Below, piece after piece: positions 47,264-55,623 of a DNA stretch of 64,000 nucleotides; position 1 is the stretch's first letter, and the number at the start of each line of letters is the position of its first letter. The DNA comes from an uncultured Roseovarius sp. GTDB taxonomy: Bacteria > Pseudomonadota > Alphaproteobacteria > Rhodobacterales > Rhodobacteraceae. The stretch spans positions 310,001 to 374,000 of the forward strand of contig CANMFU010000003.1 of NCBI GenBank assembly GCA_947497295.1. Reading direction: 5' to 3'. A program made the position numbers and the translations under genes. The notes under the pieces were generated by a model. It saw only the letters and a program-made list of their open reading frames with translations, had not been told where the DNA came from and searched no databases.

Positions 47264-47559
47264 TCTCGCCGTCATCAGCTCTAGGGAATAGCTCGGGAAA
47301 AGTCCCTTGGCATTAAAACGAAAGGCCGCATAAGTGAGCTGAGAGGTCGGCACGTCAACGGGACTTGATCAATCCAGCGTGACGAAGACCACAAGCCGAT
47401 GTCGCTAATGCTTCCCAGCTACGATCTGTCGACGACAAAGTTGGCCTGACACGCCAACGGCGCGTGGGGCTAACCTGCCCGCCTCATTTCCGAAAGGTGT
47501 TCACGACAGAAGACCGCAATGCCGATATCTAGACGCAAGATGACCGCCGGCGAAATCGG

Positions 47560-48204
47560 AAAGGTAAAAAGCTCTTCGGTAGCGTGCCAGTGAACACCGA
47601 CAGGGTGGTGATTGTGGGTGGGCTGCGCGCAAGTCGCTCCGGTTGCAGAACCTGCCCCAGACGGGTTCAAAAAGGACGGCGAACACAGCACGATGTTCTT
47701 TCCCACGGACAGGTCCGTACCCTATCAGCCGCATTTTTCAAACCCGGACCGGTCGCGAACACCGTTTCCCTCACGGATCGCTCGGCATTCATCCATGAGA
47801 TGGCGCAGATTTGGCAGAACCAGCGGAACATCCGGTACGATGCCCCCGGATACACGAACGACCAATGCCAGACGCACATCCCGTTGCACCGGGAAATGGA
47901 CACGGACTGGCGCACCGGAGGCATACGCAACGACACAATCTGGCAATTCCCCGACCGGTCTGATCGCGGCGGCTATGTCGTGGAACAGCGGGCCGAGACC
48001 ATCTTGCAGGTCGGTTCGGTGGGGATCAACCCGTTCCGCGCCAGATCGGGGAGATCGCCCATCACAGCGGCCAAAATCGCCGAGCGTCGCGACGCCAACA
48101 GGCATTACAATTATATGGGCCACGACCTGTTTACCGAAAACTTCGAACAGTTCGGCAAGGAAGAAGAGGCGGATACCCGAACGGAGAATTGCCATTCTCA
48201 ATAG
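47560..48204 (+). pseudogene. Rhs/vgr-related protein remnant (frameshifted)
   Basis: Pieces in two plus-strand frames fit one protein type: VPVNTDRVVIVGG, then in a shifted frame KKDGEHSTMFFPTDRSVPYQ, then back LTDRSAFIHEMAQIWQNQRN and RGGYVVEQRAETILQ. This matches the short vgr-related/Rhs-associated proteins with an FIHExTHxWQ metallopeptidase-like motif and a downstream EQQAEI segment. Here HExxH is degraded to HEMAQ. Probably a dead gene. Confidence 0.45.
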
Positions 48205-48850
48205 GCCCAAAGCCATGGTTCCATTCATCTCCGAACTTTTCGAAAAAGCTTGGACCGTCAGGGGCTTGATCCGGTGATTCCGAAGAGAACAATATCTGCG
48301 GCATGACCGCAACAGTCTGGTAAGGCCCGTTTCCAACACGAAAGCTGAGATTGCACCCCGTTCCCAATGCGCTGAGCCCGCGCGCACCCTGCCAGAGCAG
48401 TTTCAGCAGACGCGTTACAGCTGGTGTTTTGGGGTCATTCGTTCCTCCGAGGATCGCCAAGAACTGCACCGTGCCCCAATATTCTTCCCCTCCCAGCGTG
48501 GGCCCACCGACCTCAAACCTGAAGGATTGGGGCCCTTAGGTGATGAAGATCGTTCGGGTCAGAACGACAGGCTACCAATTTTCATTCAACGTCCAAATAT
48601 AGGGAACACCAGGCGGCGTCTGGACTTGTCCGTGACGCGGCGCGACACTAATCTCGGCGTCCGCCGTGTCAGTCAGAATATACGGAGTCGCATGAACCGT
48701 GTAGTTGGTGAAATCGCGGTCTTGAAGATCGTCCGATTCGCGCCTTGCTCCACCGGTAGCGCGTTCATCGAGAAACTCCTGCCAGCCGATGAGCGTGGAG
48801 AAATCAAAACCGCCTTTCAAAAAAACTCGGCGGTCTGACGTTCGAAAGCA
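48205..48850. other. Uninterpreted, probably decayed tract
   Basis: Short minus-strand frames such as 48572-48820 (TNYTVHATPYILTDTADAEI) and 48131-48469 (LLWQGARGLSALGTGCNLSF) have protein-like composition but stop codons between them and no family match. They may be the remains of one gene. No intact gene is supported. Confidence 0.4.
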
Positions 48851-48853
48851 GTT

Positions 48854-49344
48854 TCATCTTGGGCATACTGACCTCCACGTTTTATTTTTCGATAAGATGG
48901 GATTCCAGATCCGGGTAGCGTGCACCCAATTGATCGCGGGCGTCCCGGTCAAGCGGTTCTCGCACAGGATCACTTCGGCGCAGTCCGCCCATACGGTGCG
49001 GGATGCCGTCCTGTTCGGCTCGGGCAGGCTGTCGATGATGGCAGGAGCGCGGGTCATCACATCCGTCGCCAGGGCCCGGTCGGTGCTGATCAGCCAGGCG
49101 GTGCTGTCAATGCCGGGTTCGGCCTGGCTGACCAGATCCCAGGTGACGGTTCCGGCCGAGGCGGTATGATCGGCGATGACAAGGCTATCGGTCGGCCCGG
49201 CGAACATAGCTGCTGCCGGGACCGACAAGGATATCGGCAAGACGCGGCCCCCAAAAGCCCTTTGGCCATCGCGGCAATCCTTTGCACGCCGCCAAGGATC
49301 AGGATCAGGTCAGCGCCGCACAGGTCCATCGCAAAGTCCGACAC
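48854..49344 (-). pseudogene. Histidinol dehydrogenase-like (HisD/HpsN) fragment
   Basis: The upstream frame gives GADLILILGGVQRIAAMAKG. After a frameshift near 49240-49260 the second gives PISLSVPAAAMFAGPTDSLV, IADHTASAGTVTWDLVSQAE, PGIDSTAWLISTDRALATDV and VWADCAEVILCENR. These are the central segments of HisD-fold dehydrogenases (AxGGxQAIAALA ... AGPSEVLVIAD ... DLLSQAEH). The N-terminal NAD half and the C-terminal zinc region are missing. The sulfonate-diol dehydrogenase HpsN has the same fold and is an equally good source. Confidence 0.65.
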
Positions 49345-49464
49345 TGAAAAATCCTTCGCGTTGAGAGCGTTACAACGTCTTGGTTACCGCATTTCAGCTG
49401 CGGCCGTGTGATTAACCGAGGTATTGTCCCAGCAGAGCAGCCATGAGTTGAGCCCCTCAAACGC

Positions 49465-49929
49465 TCAGCCCAGGGCCTCAGCCACCGCGATATCCGCCAT
49501 TTTCAGTACAGCCTCCCGGCTGCTGGCCACGGCAATGAAGCGGCCGTTGTGGCAGAACGTCGCGCCCTTGACACCGCTGGCGGCTTCCAGCGCATCGTCG
49601 GTCAATCCCGCCCACGCAGCAGGTAAATCAGCGCGATTGTCGAACGTCTCGTCGCCCACGCGGATCGTGGTCAGCGCCCAATCGGTGCCACGCGGGTGGA
49701 TCACGAACAGCAGATGATCCGCGCCCGCCTTTTCCACACCGGCGCGAAATGGCATCCCGATCGGCAGCTCCAAAATGGGACCTGCGCCCGCCGCCTCAAT
49801 GGCGGCCACAACCATTGACTCGGCACGGTATTTCGCGGCCTCGCGTTTGAGCTGCGCCTTCACGAAAGCCCGCGCCACGGGCAAGGCGGTCACCCCAAGC
49901 GCGATCCGCAGGTTGGTGACATCCGCCAC
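49465..49929 (-). pseudogene. Truncated second copy of MYG1 gene
   Basis: 154 codons. From ALPVARAF (about 49885) to the end it is nearly identical to the C-terminal part of the intact MYG1 gene at 50477-51424, including 88 bp identical at the DNA level (49560-49647 versus 50596-50683). The first 15 codons (MADVTNLRIALGVT) are unrelated, so the N-terminal DHH metal-binding part is gone. Homology continues past the stop into the downstream DNA. A partial duplication, non-functional as MYG1. Confidence 0.8.
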
Positions 49930-50039
49930 GGGATCAACAAGCTGAATATCTAAAGAATCGGATCATACCATTTGTAAAACGATTTTGGCCTAGCAAAGCT
50001 CAAGCACTTACACCGCAAACGTTCCGATACTTCGCTCAG

Positions 50040-50333
50040 ATGACGGCAATTTCCAGAGTTGGGTTTGATGAAGCCTTTGCCTGTTTCAAAGATCACCTCG
50101 GACCAACGAATGAATTTGGATATCTTCTTATCCTTCTGAATGAAAAAGGTATCTCAGCCGATCATCCGAGTGGGGTTTTAGAGTTATTGAATGCCACGAT
50201 CCCTCAGGTTATCCCGTATTTGTACGACAGCCTGAGACCAGTATTGGAAAAGGTTCTGGCAGCTGATCCTAGCCTCTCAGAAGACCCACATTTTGTCCGG
50301 TTATCGATCCTTTCTCAACAGTACGAAAACTAG
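50040..50333 (+). CDS. Orphan hypothetical protein between MYG1 copies
   Basis: 97 residues, ATG 50040. Composition is less GC-rich than its neighbours. Helical prediction: RVGFDEAFACFKDHLGPTNE, FGYLLILLNEKGISADHPSG, IPQVIPYLYDSLRPVLEKVL. No signal or membrane segment and no family recognised. It lies in the spacer between the truncated and intact MYG1 copies. The frame is clean and ends LSILSQQYEN, so it may be a real accessory gene, but no clear ribosome-binding site is visible. Confidence 0.5.
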   Translation: MTAISRVGFDEAFACFKDHLGPTNEFGYLLILLNEKGISADHPSGVLELLNATIPQVIPYLYDSLRPVLEKVLAADPSLSEDPHFVRLSILSQQYEN

Positions 50334-50476
50334 GTTATCAAAACCTTTGAACTAAGCGGCCATTCAAAGCGAACGCAGCAAAGGTCGGCTTCCCGCCCTA
50401 ACTGCTCAAGCTGAACCCTGACTGCGGGGTTATTCGCGCCCGTGCGATCAATCGAGGTATCGCCTCAGCCGCGCAG

Positions 50477-51424
50477 CTATGAGTTAAGCCCTTCAAATGC
50501 TCTGGCCAAAGCTTCGGCCACCGCGATATACGCCATTTTCAGCACAGCCTCCCGGCTGCTGGCCACAGCAATGAAGCGGCCGTTGTGGCAGAACTTCGCG
50601 CCCTTGACACCGCTGGCGGCTTCCAGCGCATCGTCGGTCAATCCCGCCCACGCAGCAGGTAAATCAGCGCGATTGTCGAACGTGTCGTCGCCCACGCGGA
50701 TCGTGGTCAGCGCCCAGTCGGTGCCACGCGGGTGGATCACGAACAGTAGGTGATCCGCGCCGGCGTTTTCTACGCCCGCGCGAAACGGCATGCCCATCGG
50801 CAACTCCAGAATGCGCCCCTCACCAGCCGTTTCGATGGCCGCCATCACCATCGCCTCCGCCCGGTATTTCGCGGCCTTGCGTCTGATCTGCGCCTCAACG
50901 AATGCGCGCGCCACGGGCAAGGCGGCCATGAACGCACGATCATCGGCCCCGTCTTCGCGGTCATCAAAGACCGGATTCAGGCTTTCCAGTAGCACTGGCA
51001 AGGTCAGACTGGCAAATAGCGGTCCGGCGTCAGCGGCATTTACCGCGCCATTGTCGAGCAGATCGACCGGTAGAACGAAGCCACGGTCAAATGAGCCATG
51101 AATCGCCTCGATATCATGCTCAGGAACATCCATCGCGCGCAGGTACTGACGGCCATACTGCGCCCAGACCAATCCGAAAGAGCTGTAGGGCTGGCCATCT
51201 TCGCGTAGCGGATTGGGCCGCTGGTGGTGATCGAAAATCTGCGCGGCTGCATCAAACTGACCGCCGACGTCATAAATGATGCGATCCTCGCCGGGCGAAA
51301 TCCACGCCTTATCGCGGCTGCGGACCAACTCTGCCTCGGGAAAGAGCCGCGTCAGGATGACAGAGGACAGCAGCTCATCGGCATGAAAGCCACCGGAATG
51401 GGTGACGAGGTGGGTGATGGTCAT
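50477..51424 (-). CDS. MYG1-family DHH phosphoesterase/nuclease
   Basis: 315 residues from ATG 51424; 39 upstream codons are not family-like. MYG1 proteins are Mn-dependent DHH-type 3'-5' RNA exonucleases in eukaryotes. Metal motifs are THSGGFHADELLSSVIL near the start and IYDVGGQFDAAAQIFDHHQR, followed by PYSSFGLVWAQYGRQYL. C-terminal HPRGTDWALTTIRVG and FCHNGRFIAVA are conserved. Bacterial role uncharacterised. A broken duplicate lies just downstream. Confidence 0.9.
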   Translation of the reverse strand: MTITHLVTHSGGFHADELLSSVILTRLFPEAELVRSRDKAWISPGEDRIIYDVGGQFDAAAQIFDHHQRPNPLREDGQPYSSFGLVWAQYGRQYLRAMDVPEHDIEAIHGSFDRGFVLPVDLLDNGAVNAADAGPLFASLTLPVLLESLNPVFDDREDGADDRAFMAALPVARAFVEAQIRRKAAKYRAEAMVMAAIETAGEGRILELPMGMPFRAGVENAGADHLLFVIHPRGTDWALTTIRVGDDTFDNRADLPAAWAGLTDDALEAASGVKGAKFCHNGRFIAVASSREAVLKMAYIAVAEALARAFEGLNS

Positions 51425-51631
51425 CAGAAACAGGCTCCAGCCGGGCTTGAAATGATTTGGGCGACCACAGAGGCCGCCCGTTGGTGACTGCGATCGCAGT
51501 TTTGAGCGAGAATCACGGCCGGTCCAAATGTTGTGACGCAAAGCCGCTTATCGACAACATATTGATAACCGAACAGCTTAGCGGGATCTATACCCCGATT
51601 TCGAGACAACTTTGCCCCGATTTACAACGTC

Positions 51632-51943
51632 TCAGTGCGTCCAGACGCCTCGGCGGTTGGTTGCGAAGTTTTCGCCATATCCGCCGGGGCGAATAACGGG
51701 CTTGCGTGAATTGCGATCCTGAACGACAGCTTTGATGCCATGCGCCTCGGCATATTCAAGCGCTGCTTCCTTGGTCGGGAATGTCAGCCGCACCTGAGAC
51801 TGCGTGTCGCGCGATGATGTCCAGCCCATCAGCGGATCAACCTCGCGCGCAGCGCTTGCGACATGCTCCAGCACCCAGTCACGGGTCTTGGCCGTGCCCG
51901 ATGACATGGCGGTGCGGGCGGGGCGATAAATGCGGGCGGTCAT
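51632..51943 (-). CDS. ETC complex I subunit (NDUFS4-like)
   Basis: 103 residues from ATG 51943, with AGGAGA upstream; earlier in-frame codons are not family-like. MTARIYRPARTAMSSGTAKT, WVLEHVASAAREVDPLMGWT, SSRDTQSQVRLTFPTKEAAL and a basic C-terminal tail match the NDUFS4-type accessory subunit found in alphaproteobacteria and mitochondria. It associates with the peripheral arm of NADH dehydrogenase. No nuo genes are adjacent, which is normal for this subunit. Confidence 0.9.
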   Translation of the reverse strand: MTARIYRPARTAMSSGTAKTRDWVLEHVASAAREVDPLMGWTSSRDTQSQVRLTFPTKEAALEYAEAHGIKAVVQDRNSRKPVIRPGGYGENFATNRRGVWTH

Positions 51944-52079
51944 GGCGCGTCTCCTGCGGCAGGCGATGTTACCCATCAGATGCCTCATTGGAGGGGCTAA
52001 TGTCAATTGCGACAGGCTGGCGCCGCGCCTGTGATGCGTTAGACTATCCTCCTCGGCATTCACAAAAGGATCGCAGCGT

Positions 52080-52958
52080 TTGGCCATCAAGATCGAAATG
52101 CTCCGCTGCTTTCAGGCGGTGGCCGACCACGGCAGCCTGATCGGCGCGGCCGACGCGCTGGGGCGCACGCCGTCGGCCATCTCGATGATGCTGCGCCAGT
52201 TTGAGGATCACATCGGCGCCCCCCTGTTCGAGAGCGCCCGCAAATCGCGGCTGACACCGCTGGGAGTCCTGATCCGCAACGAATCCGCGCGCGAATTGCT
52301 GCATTACGCGCGCACCATCGACGCGATCGAGGCGCTGGCCCGCGGCGAGGCGGGAAATGTCCGACTGTCCTGCACGCCCTCGGTTGCGCAGTCGATCATG
52401 CCGCCTATCCTGCGCAGTTTTATCAAAGAACGTCCCGGCGTGCGCATCGACATGCGCGATGCCGACAGCGATGCGGTGCAGCGCGACCTGATCGAAGGAC
52501 GCGCCGATATCGGCCTTGCCACCTTGCCCGTGATGCCAGGCTTCCAGCGCAATTTGATATTTTCCGACGCTTATGGCGTGGTCTGTCCCGCCGATCATCC
52601 CCTGGTGCAGCGCTGGCCAGATCTGAGATGGCGCGATCTGGACGGGATCGATTTCATCGCAAACGGTCTCTGCGCGCAAATCAGCGATGCTGAATTTCTT
52701 CCCATTTTGGCTGCGTCCAACCTGATGGTGCGCAATACCGCGTCGATCCTCACCATGCTGCGCGCTGGCGCCGGTATCACGATCCTGCCGCAGTTGGCGC
52801 TCTTGCCCGAATTTCAAGATCTCAGGTTCCTGCCGCTGGCAGGCACCCAGACGCGGCGCGAGGTGTGGATCGTGACGCCCGACAAAGGCGGTCTCAGCCC
52901 GGCAGCTGAGGCACTGGCCGCTGCAATTTGCGCCGCAAGGATTGATGCGCTCTTGTGA
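52080..52958 (+). CDS. LysR-family transcriptional regulator
   Basis: 292 residues starting at TTG 52080, 8 nt after AAAAGGA; ATG 52098 would be the alternative. N-terminal winged HTH: IEMLRCFQAVADHGSLIGAA, DALGRTPSAISMMLRQFEDH, LFESARKSRLTPLG. The effector domain (about 90-290) has VRLSCTPSVAQSIMPPILRS and RAGAGITILPQLAL. It heads, on the same strand, the ALDH-M19-BCCT-unknown-DUF3726 set and is its likely regulator. Confidence 0.9.
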   Translation: MAIKIEMLRCFQAVADHGSLIGAADALGRTPSAISMMLRQFEDHIGAPLFESARKSRLTPLGVLIRNESARELLHYARTIDAIEALARGEAGNVRLSCTPSVAQSIMPPILRSFIKERPGVRIDMRDADSDAVQRDLIEGRADIGLATLPVMPGFQRNLIFSDAYGVVCPADHPLVQRWPDLRWRDLDGIDFIANGLCAQISDAEFLPILAASNLMVRNTASILTMLRAGAGITILPQLALLPEFQDLRFLPLAGTQTRREVWIVTPDKGGLSPAAEALAAAICAARIDALL

Positions 52959-52993
52959 CGGCCTCCTGGCAGCGCACATTAAACTTCAGGTTT

Positions 52994-53010
52994 ATTGAAG
53001 TTATTTCAAT
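52994..53010. promoter_or_regulatory. LysR-type inverted repeat ahead of ALDH gene
   Basis: ATTGAA-GTTAT-TTCAAT: exact 6-bp arms and a 5-bp centre, containing the T-N11-A arrangement of LysR boxes. It lies 100 bp upstream of the aldehyde dehydrogenase start in an AT-rich promoter-like stretch. A plausible operator for the LysR protein encoded just upstream. Confidence 0.5.
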
Positions 53011-53110
53011 TATTTTACGTTTGCCCTGAATCGCAAAAGTGCGCGAAAGTCTCGCACGGTGTCTTTCGCGCCATTTCGAGACAATATCACGCACTAAAAG
53101 GGGCTATGCC

Positions 53111-54562
53111 ATGGCGACTGTTCAGAAAAATTACATCGCGGGCGAATGGCTGGCGGGGCCGTCCGAAATTGAGAACATCAACCCCTCGGACCTCAGCGAC
53201 ATTGTCGGCACCTATGCCCAAGCCAGCGCAGATCAGCTGGACAGCGCGCTGGATGCCGCAAAATCAGCGCAGATCGAATGGGCCGCCTACGGGCTGGAGC
53301 GCAAGCAGGCCGTGCTGAACGCCATCGGCACAGAAATGATGGGGCGCGCCGAAGAACTGGGCACTTTGCTCAGCCGCGAAGAGGGCAAACCGCTGGCCGA
53401 GGGGCGCGGCGAAGTGTTCCGCGCCGGCCAGTTTTTTACCTACTACGCCGCCGAAGTCCTGCGCCAACTAGGCGAGACAGCCGACTCGGTCCGTCCCGAC
53501 ATCGAAATCGACGTGCGCCGCGAGCCTGTGGGCACCGTCGCCATCATCAGCCCGTGGAATTTCCCCACAGCAACAGCCAGCTGGAAAATCGCACCCGCGC
53601 TGGCCTATGGCAATGCCGTGATCTGGAAGCCCGCCAACATCACCCCCGCCTCGGCCCATGCCCTGACCGAGATTATCTCGCGGCAGGACATTCCCAAGGG
53701 TCTGTTCAACCTTGTCATGGGCGCAGGCCGCGATGTGGGCCAGCGTCTGGTCGAAAGTCCAATGACCGACGCGATCTCCTTTACCGGATCCGTTCCGGTC
53801 GGGCGTGGCATCGCCGCCGCGGCTGTGCAGAACTTCACCCGCGTGCAGATGGAAATGGGCAGCAAAAACGCGCTTTTCGTCACCGACGACGCCGATCTGG
53901 ATCTGGCCGTCACCTTGGCACTGGGGGGCGCGTTCGGCGGCACGGGGCAGAAATGCACCGCCTCCTCTCGGCTGGTGGTCATGGACGGGCTGCACGATGC
54001 GTTCGTCGAAAAACTGGTCGCAGGCACCAAGGCTATGAAGGTCGGCCACGCTCTGACGGCCGGCACACAGATGGGTCCGGTCGTGTCCGAAGACCAGCTG
54101 AACGAAAACCTTGCATGGGTCGAAAAAGGACGCGCCGAGGGCGCCGATCTGGCTTGCGGCGGCACGCGGCTAAGCTTGGAAACAGACGGCTATTATATGG
54201 CGCCCGGCGTGTTCCTGAACACGACCAATGATATGCAGATCAACCGGCAGGAAATGTTCGCCCCTTTGGCCTCAGTCATCAAGGTTGGCAGCTATGACGA
54301 GGGTCTCGCCGTGGTCAATGATACCAATTTCGGCCTCACGTCGGGTATCGTCACCCGCAGCCTTGCCCGCGCCACCCATTTTCGCCGAAGCGCGCGCACA
54401 GGCGTCGTCACTGTCAACCTTCCGACCGCCGGCACCGACTATCACGTCCCCTTTGGCGGGCGCGGCGACAGTAGCTATGGCCCGCGCGAGCAGGGCCAGA
54501 CCGCGCGCGACTTCTACACCATTGTCAAGACGGCCTACATCGCCAGCGGCACGCCGACATGA
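53111..54562 (+). CDS. NAD(P)-dependent aldehyde dehydrogenase
   Basis: 483 residues from ATG 53111; the frame begins earlier without family residues. Motifs: IISPWNFPTATASWKIAPAL, VIWKPANITPASAHAL, FTGSVPVGRGIA, catalytic Glu248 in QMEMGSKNALF and nucleophile Cys282 in GGTGQKCTASSR, and C-terminal PFGGRGDSSYGPREQG. It resembles ketoglutarate-semialdehyde and related catabolic dehydrogenases. First enzyme of the BCCT/M19/DUF3726 cluster; its stop overlaps the dipeptidase start by 4 bp. Substrate unknown. Confidence 0.92.
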   Translation: MATVQKNYIAGEWLAGPSEIENINPSDLSDIVGTYAQASADQLDSALDAAKSAQIEWAAYGLERKQAVLNAIGTEMMGRAEELGTLLSREEGKPLAEGRGEVFRAGQFFTYYAAEVLRQLGETADSVRPDIEIDVRREPVGTVAIISPWNFPTATASWKIAPALAYGNAVIWKPANITPASAHALTEIISRQDIPKGLFNLVMGAGRDVGQRLVESPMTDAISFTGSVPVGRGIAAAAVQNFTRVQMEMGSKNALFVTDDADLDLAVTLALGGAFGGTGQKCTASSRLVVMDGLHDAFVEKLVAGTKAMKVGHALTAGTQMGPVVSEDQLNENLAWVEKGRAEGADLACGGTRLSLETDGYYMAPGVFLNTTNDMQINRQEMFAPLASVIKVGSYDEGLAVVNDTNFGLTSGIVTRSLARATHFRRSARTGVVTVNLPTAGTDYHVPFGGRGDSSYGPREQGQTARDFYTIVKTAYIASGTPT

Positions 54563-55623
54563 CACCGCGCATTGACTGCCTGCAATACGCAAACTGGTCG
54601 GAAAAAATTTTCCGCCAGATGCGCGCGGGAGGACTGGACGCAGTGCATGTGACCATCGCCTATCACGAGAATTTCCGCGAAACGGTACTGAATATCGAGC
54701 AGTGGAACCGCTGGTTCGAGCAATACCCGGACCTGATCATGAAGGGCCGGTGGGCGTGCGATGTGGCCACCGCGCACGAGACGGACCGCACCGCCGTCTT
54801 CTTTGGCTTCCAGAACCCCAGCCCTATCGAGGATGATATCGGGCTGGTCGAGGTGCTGCATGATCTGGGCGCACGCTTCATGCAACTGAGCTATAACAAC
54901 CAGTCGCTTCTGGCCACCGGTTGCTATGAGTCCGAAGATCCCGGAATCACCCGCATGGGCCGCGAGGTCATCAAGGAAATGAACCGCGTCGGGCTGGTGA
55001 TCGACATGAGCCATTCGGCGGACCGCTCCACCATCGAAGCAGCCGATTTGTCGCAGCGGCCCATCGCCATCACCCACGCGAACCTGCACTCATGGCAGCC
55101 GGCCCTGCGCAACAAGACCGACGATGTCATTCGCGCGGTCACGCAAAACGGCGGCATGATGGGGTTCAGCGCCTATCCGCACCACCTGAAGGACAAATCG
55201 GACTGCACGCTGACCAGTTTCTGCGAAATGATCGCCCGCGCCGCCGAGCAGTTCGGCGCGCAGCATTTCGGCATCGGCACCGATCTGTGCCAGGATCAGC
55301 CCGACAGTGTGGTCGAGTGGATGCGCACCGGGCGTTGGACCAAAGAGGTCGACTATGGCGAAGGCTCCGCTGCCGCGCCCGGTTTTCCGGCCCAGCCAGA
55401 CTGGTTCAAAGACAATCGCGATTTCCCGAATTTCGAACGCGGTCTGCGCGACATCGGATTTGATGCATCCGAGGTTGCGGGATTGATGGGTGGTAACTGG
55501 TTGCGTTTCTATGAGGAAAACTTCATTGGGCGCGGTTCCGCCAGCGCACCCGCTGGCACACATCGCCGCCGGGTAGCTCCGGCAGAGAAATTCGAAAACA
55601 CCCCTGAGAGGAGTGTCACATGA
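54559..55623 (+). CDS. M19-family (membrane dipeptidase-like) hydrolase
   Basis: 354 residues. M19 renal-dipeptidase fold: the FFGFQNPSPIEDDIGLVEVL segment, GARFMQLSYNNQSLLATGCY, GLVIDMSHSADRSTIEAADL (metal His) and PIAITHANLHSWQPALRNKT (metal His), and a later FGIGTDLCQDQ (Asp). The family cleaves dipeptides, D-amino-acyl or beta-lactam-like amides with two zinc ions. There is no signal peptide, so cytoplasmic. Overlaps ALDH and the BCCT gene (ATGA both sides): a tightly coupled operon. Confidence 0.88.
   Translation: MTPRIDCLQYANWSEKIFRQMRAGGLDAVHVTIAYHENFRETVLNIEQWNRWFEQYPDLIMKGRWACDVATAHETDRTAVFFGFQNPSPIEDDIGLVEVLHDLGARFMQLSYNNQSLLATGCYESEDPGITRMGREVIKEMNRVGLVIDMSHSADRSTIEAADLSQRPIAITHANLHSWQPALRNKTDDVIRAVTQNGGMMGFSAYPHHLKDKSDCTLTSFCEMIARAAEQFGAQHFGIGTDLCQDQPDSVVEWMRTGRWTKEVDYGEGSAAAPGFPAQPDWFKDNRDFPNFERGLRDIGFDASEVAGLMGGNWLRFYEENFIGRGSASAPAGTHRRRVAPAEKFENTPERSVT

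Noticed and set aside
47725..48387. 220-codon minus-strand frame opposite the Rhs/vgr remnant
   Set aside because: Explained as the antisense of the remnant; no family match.
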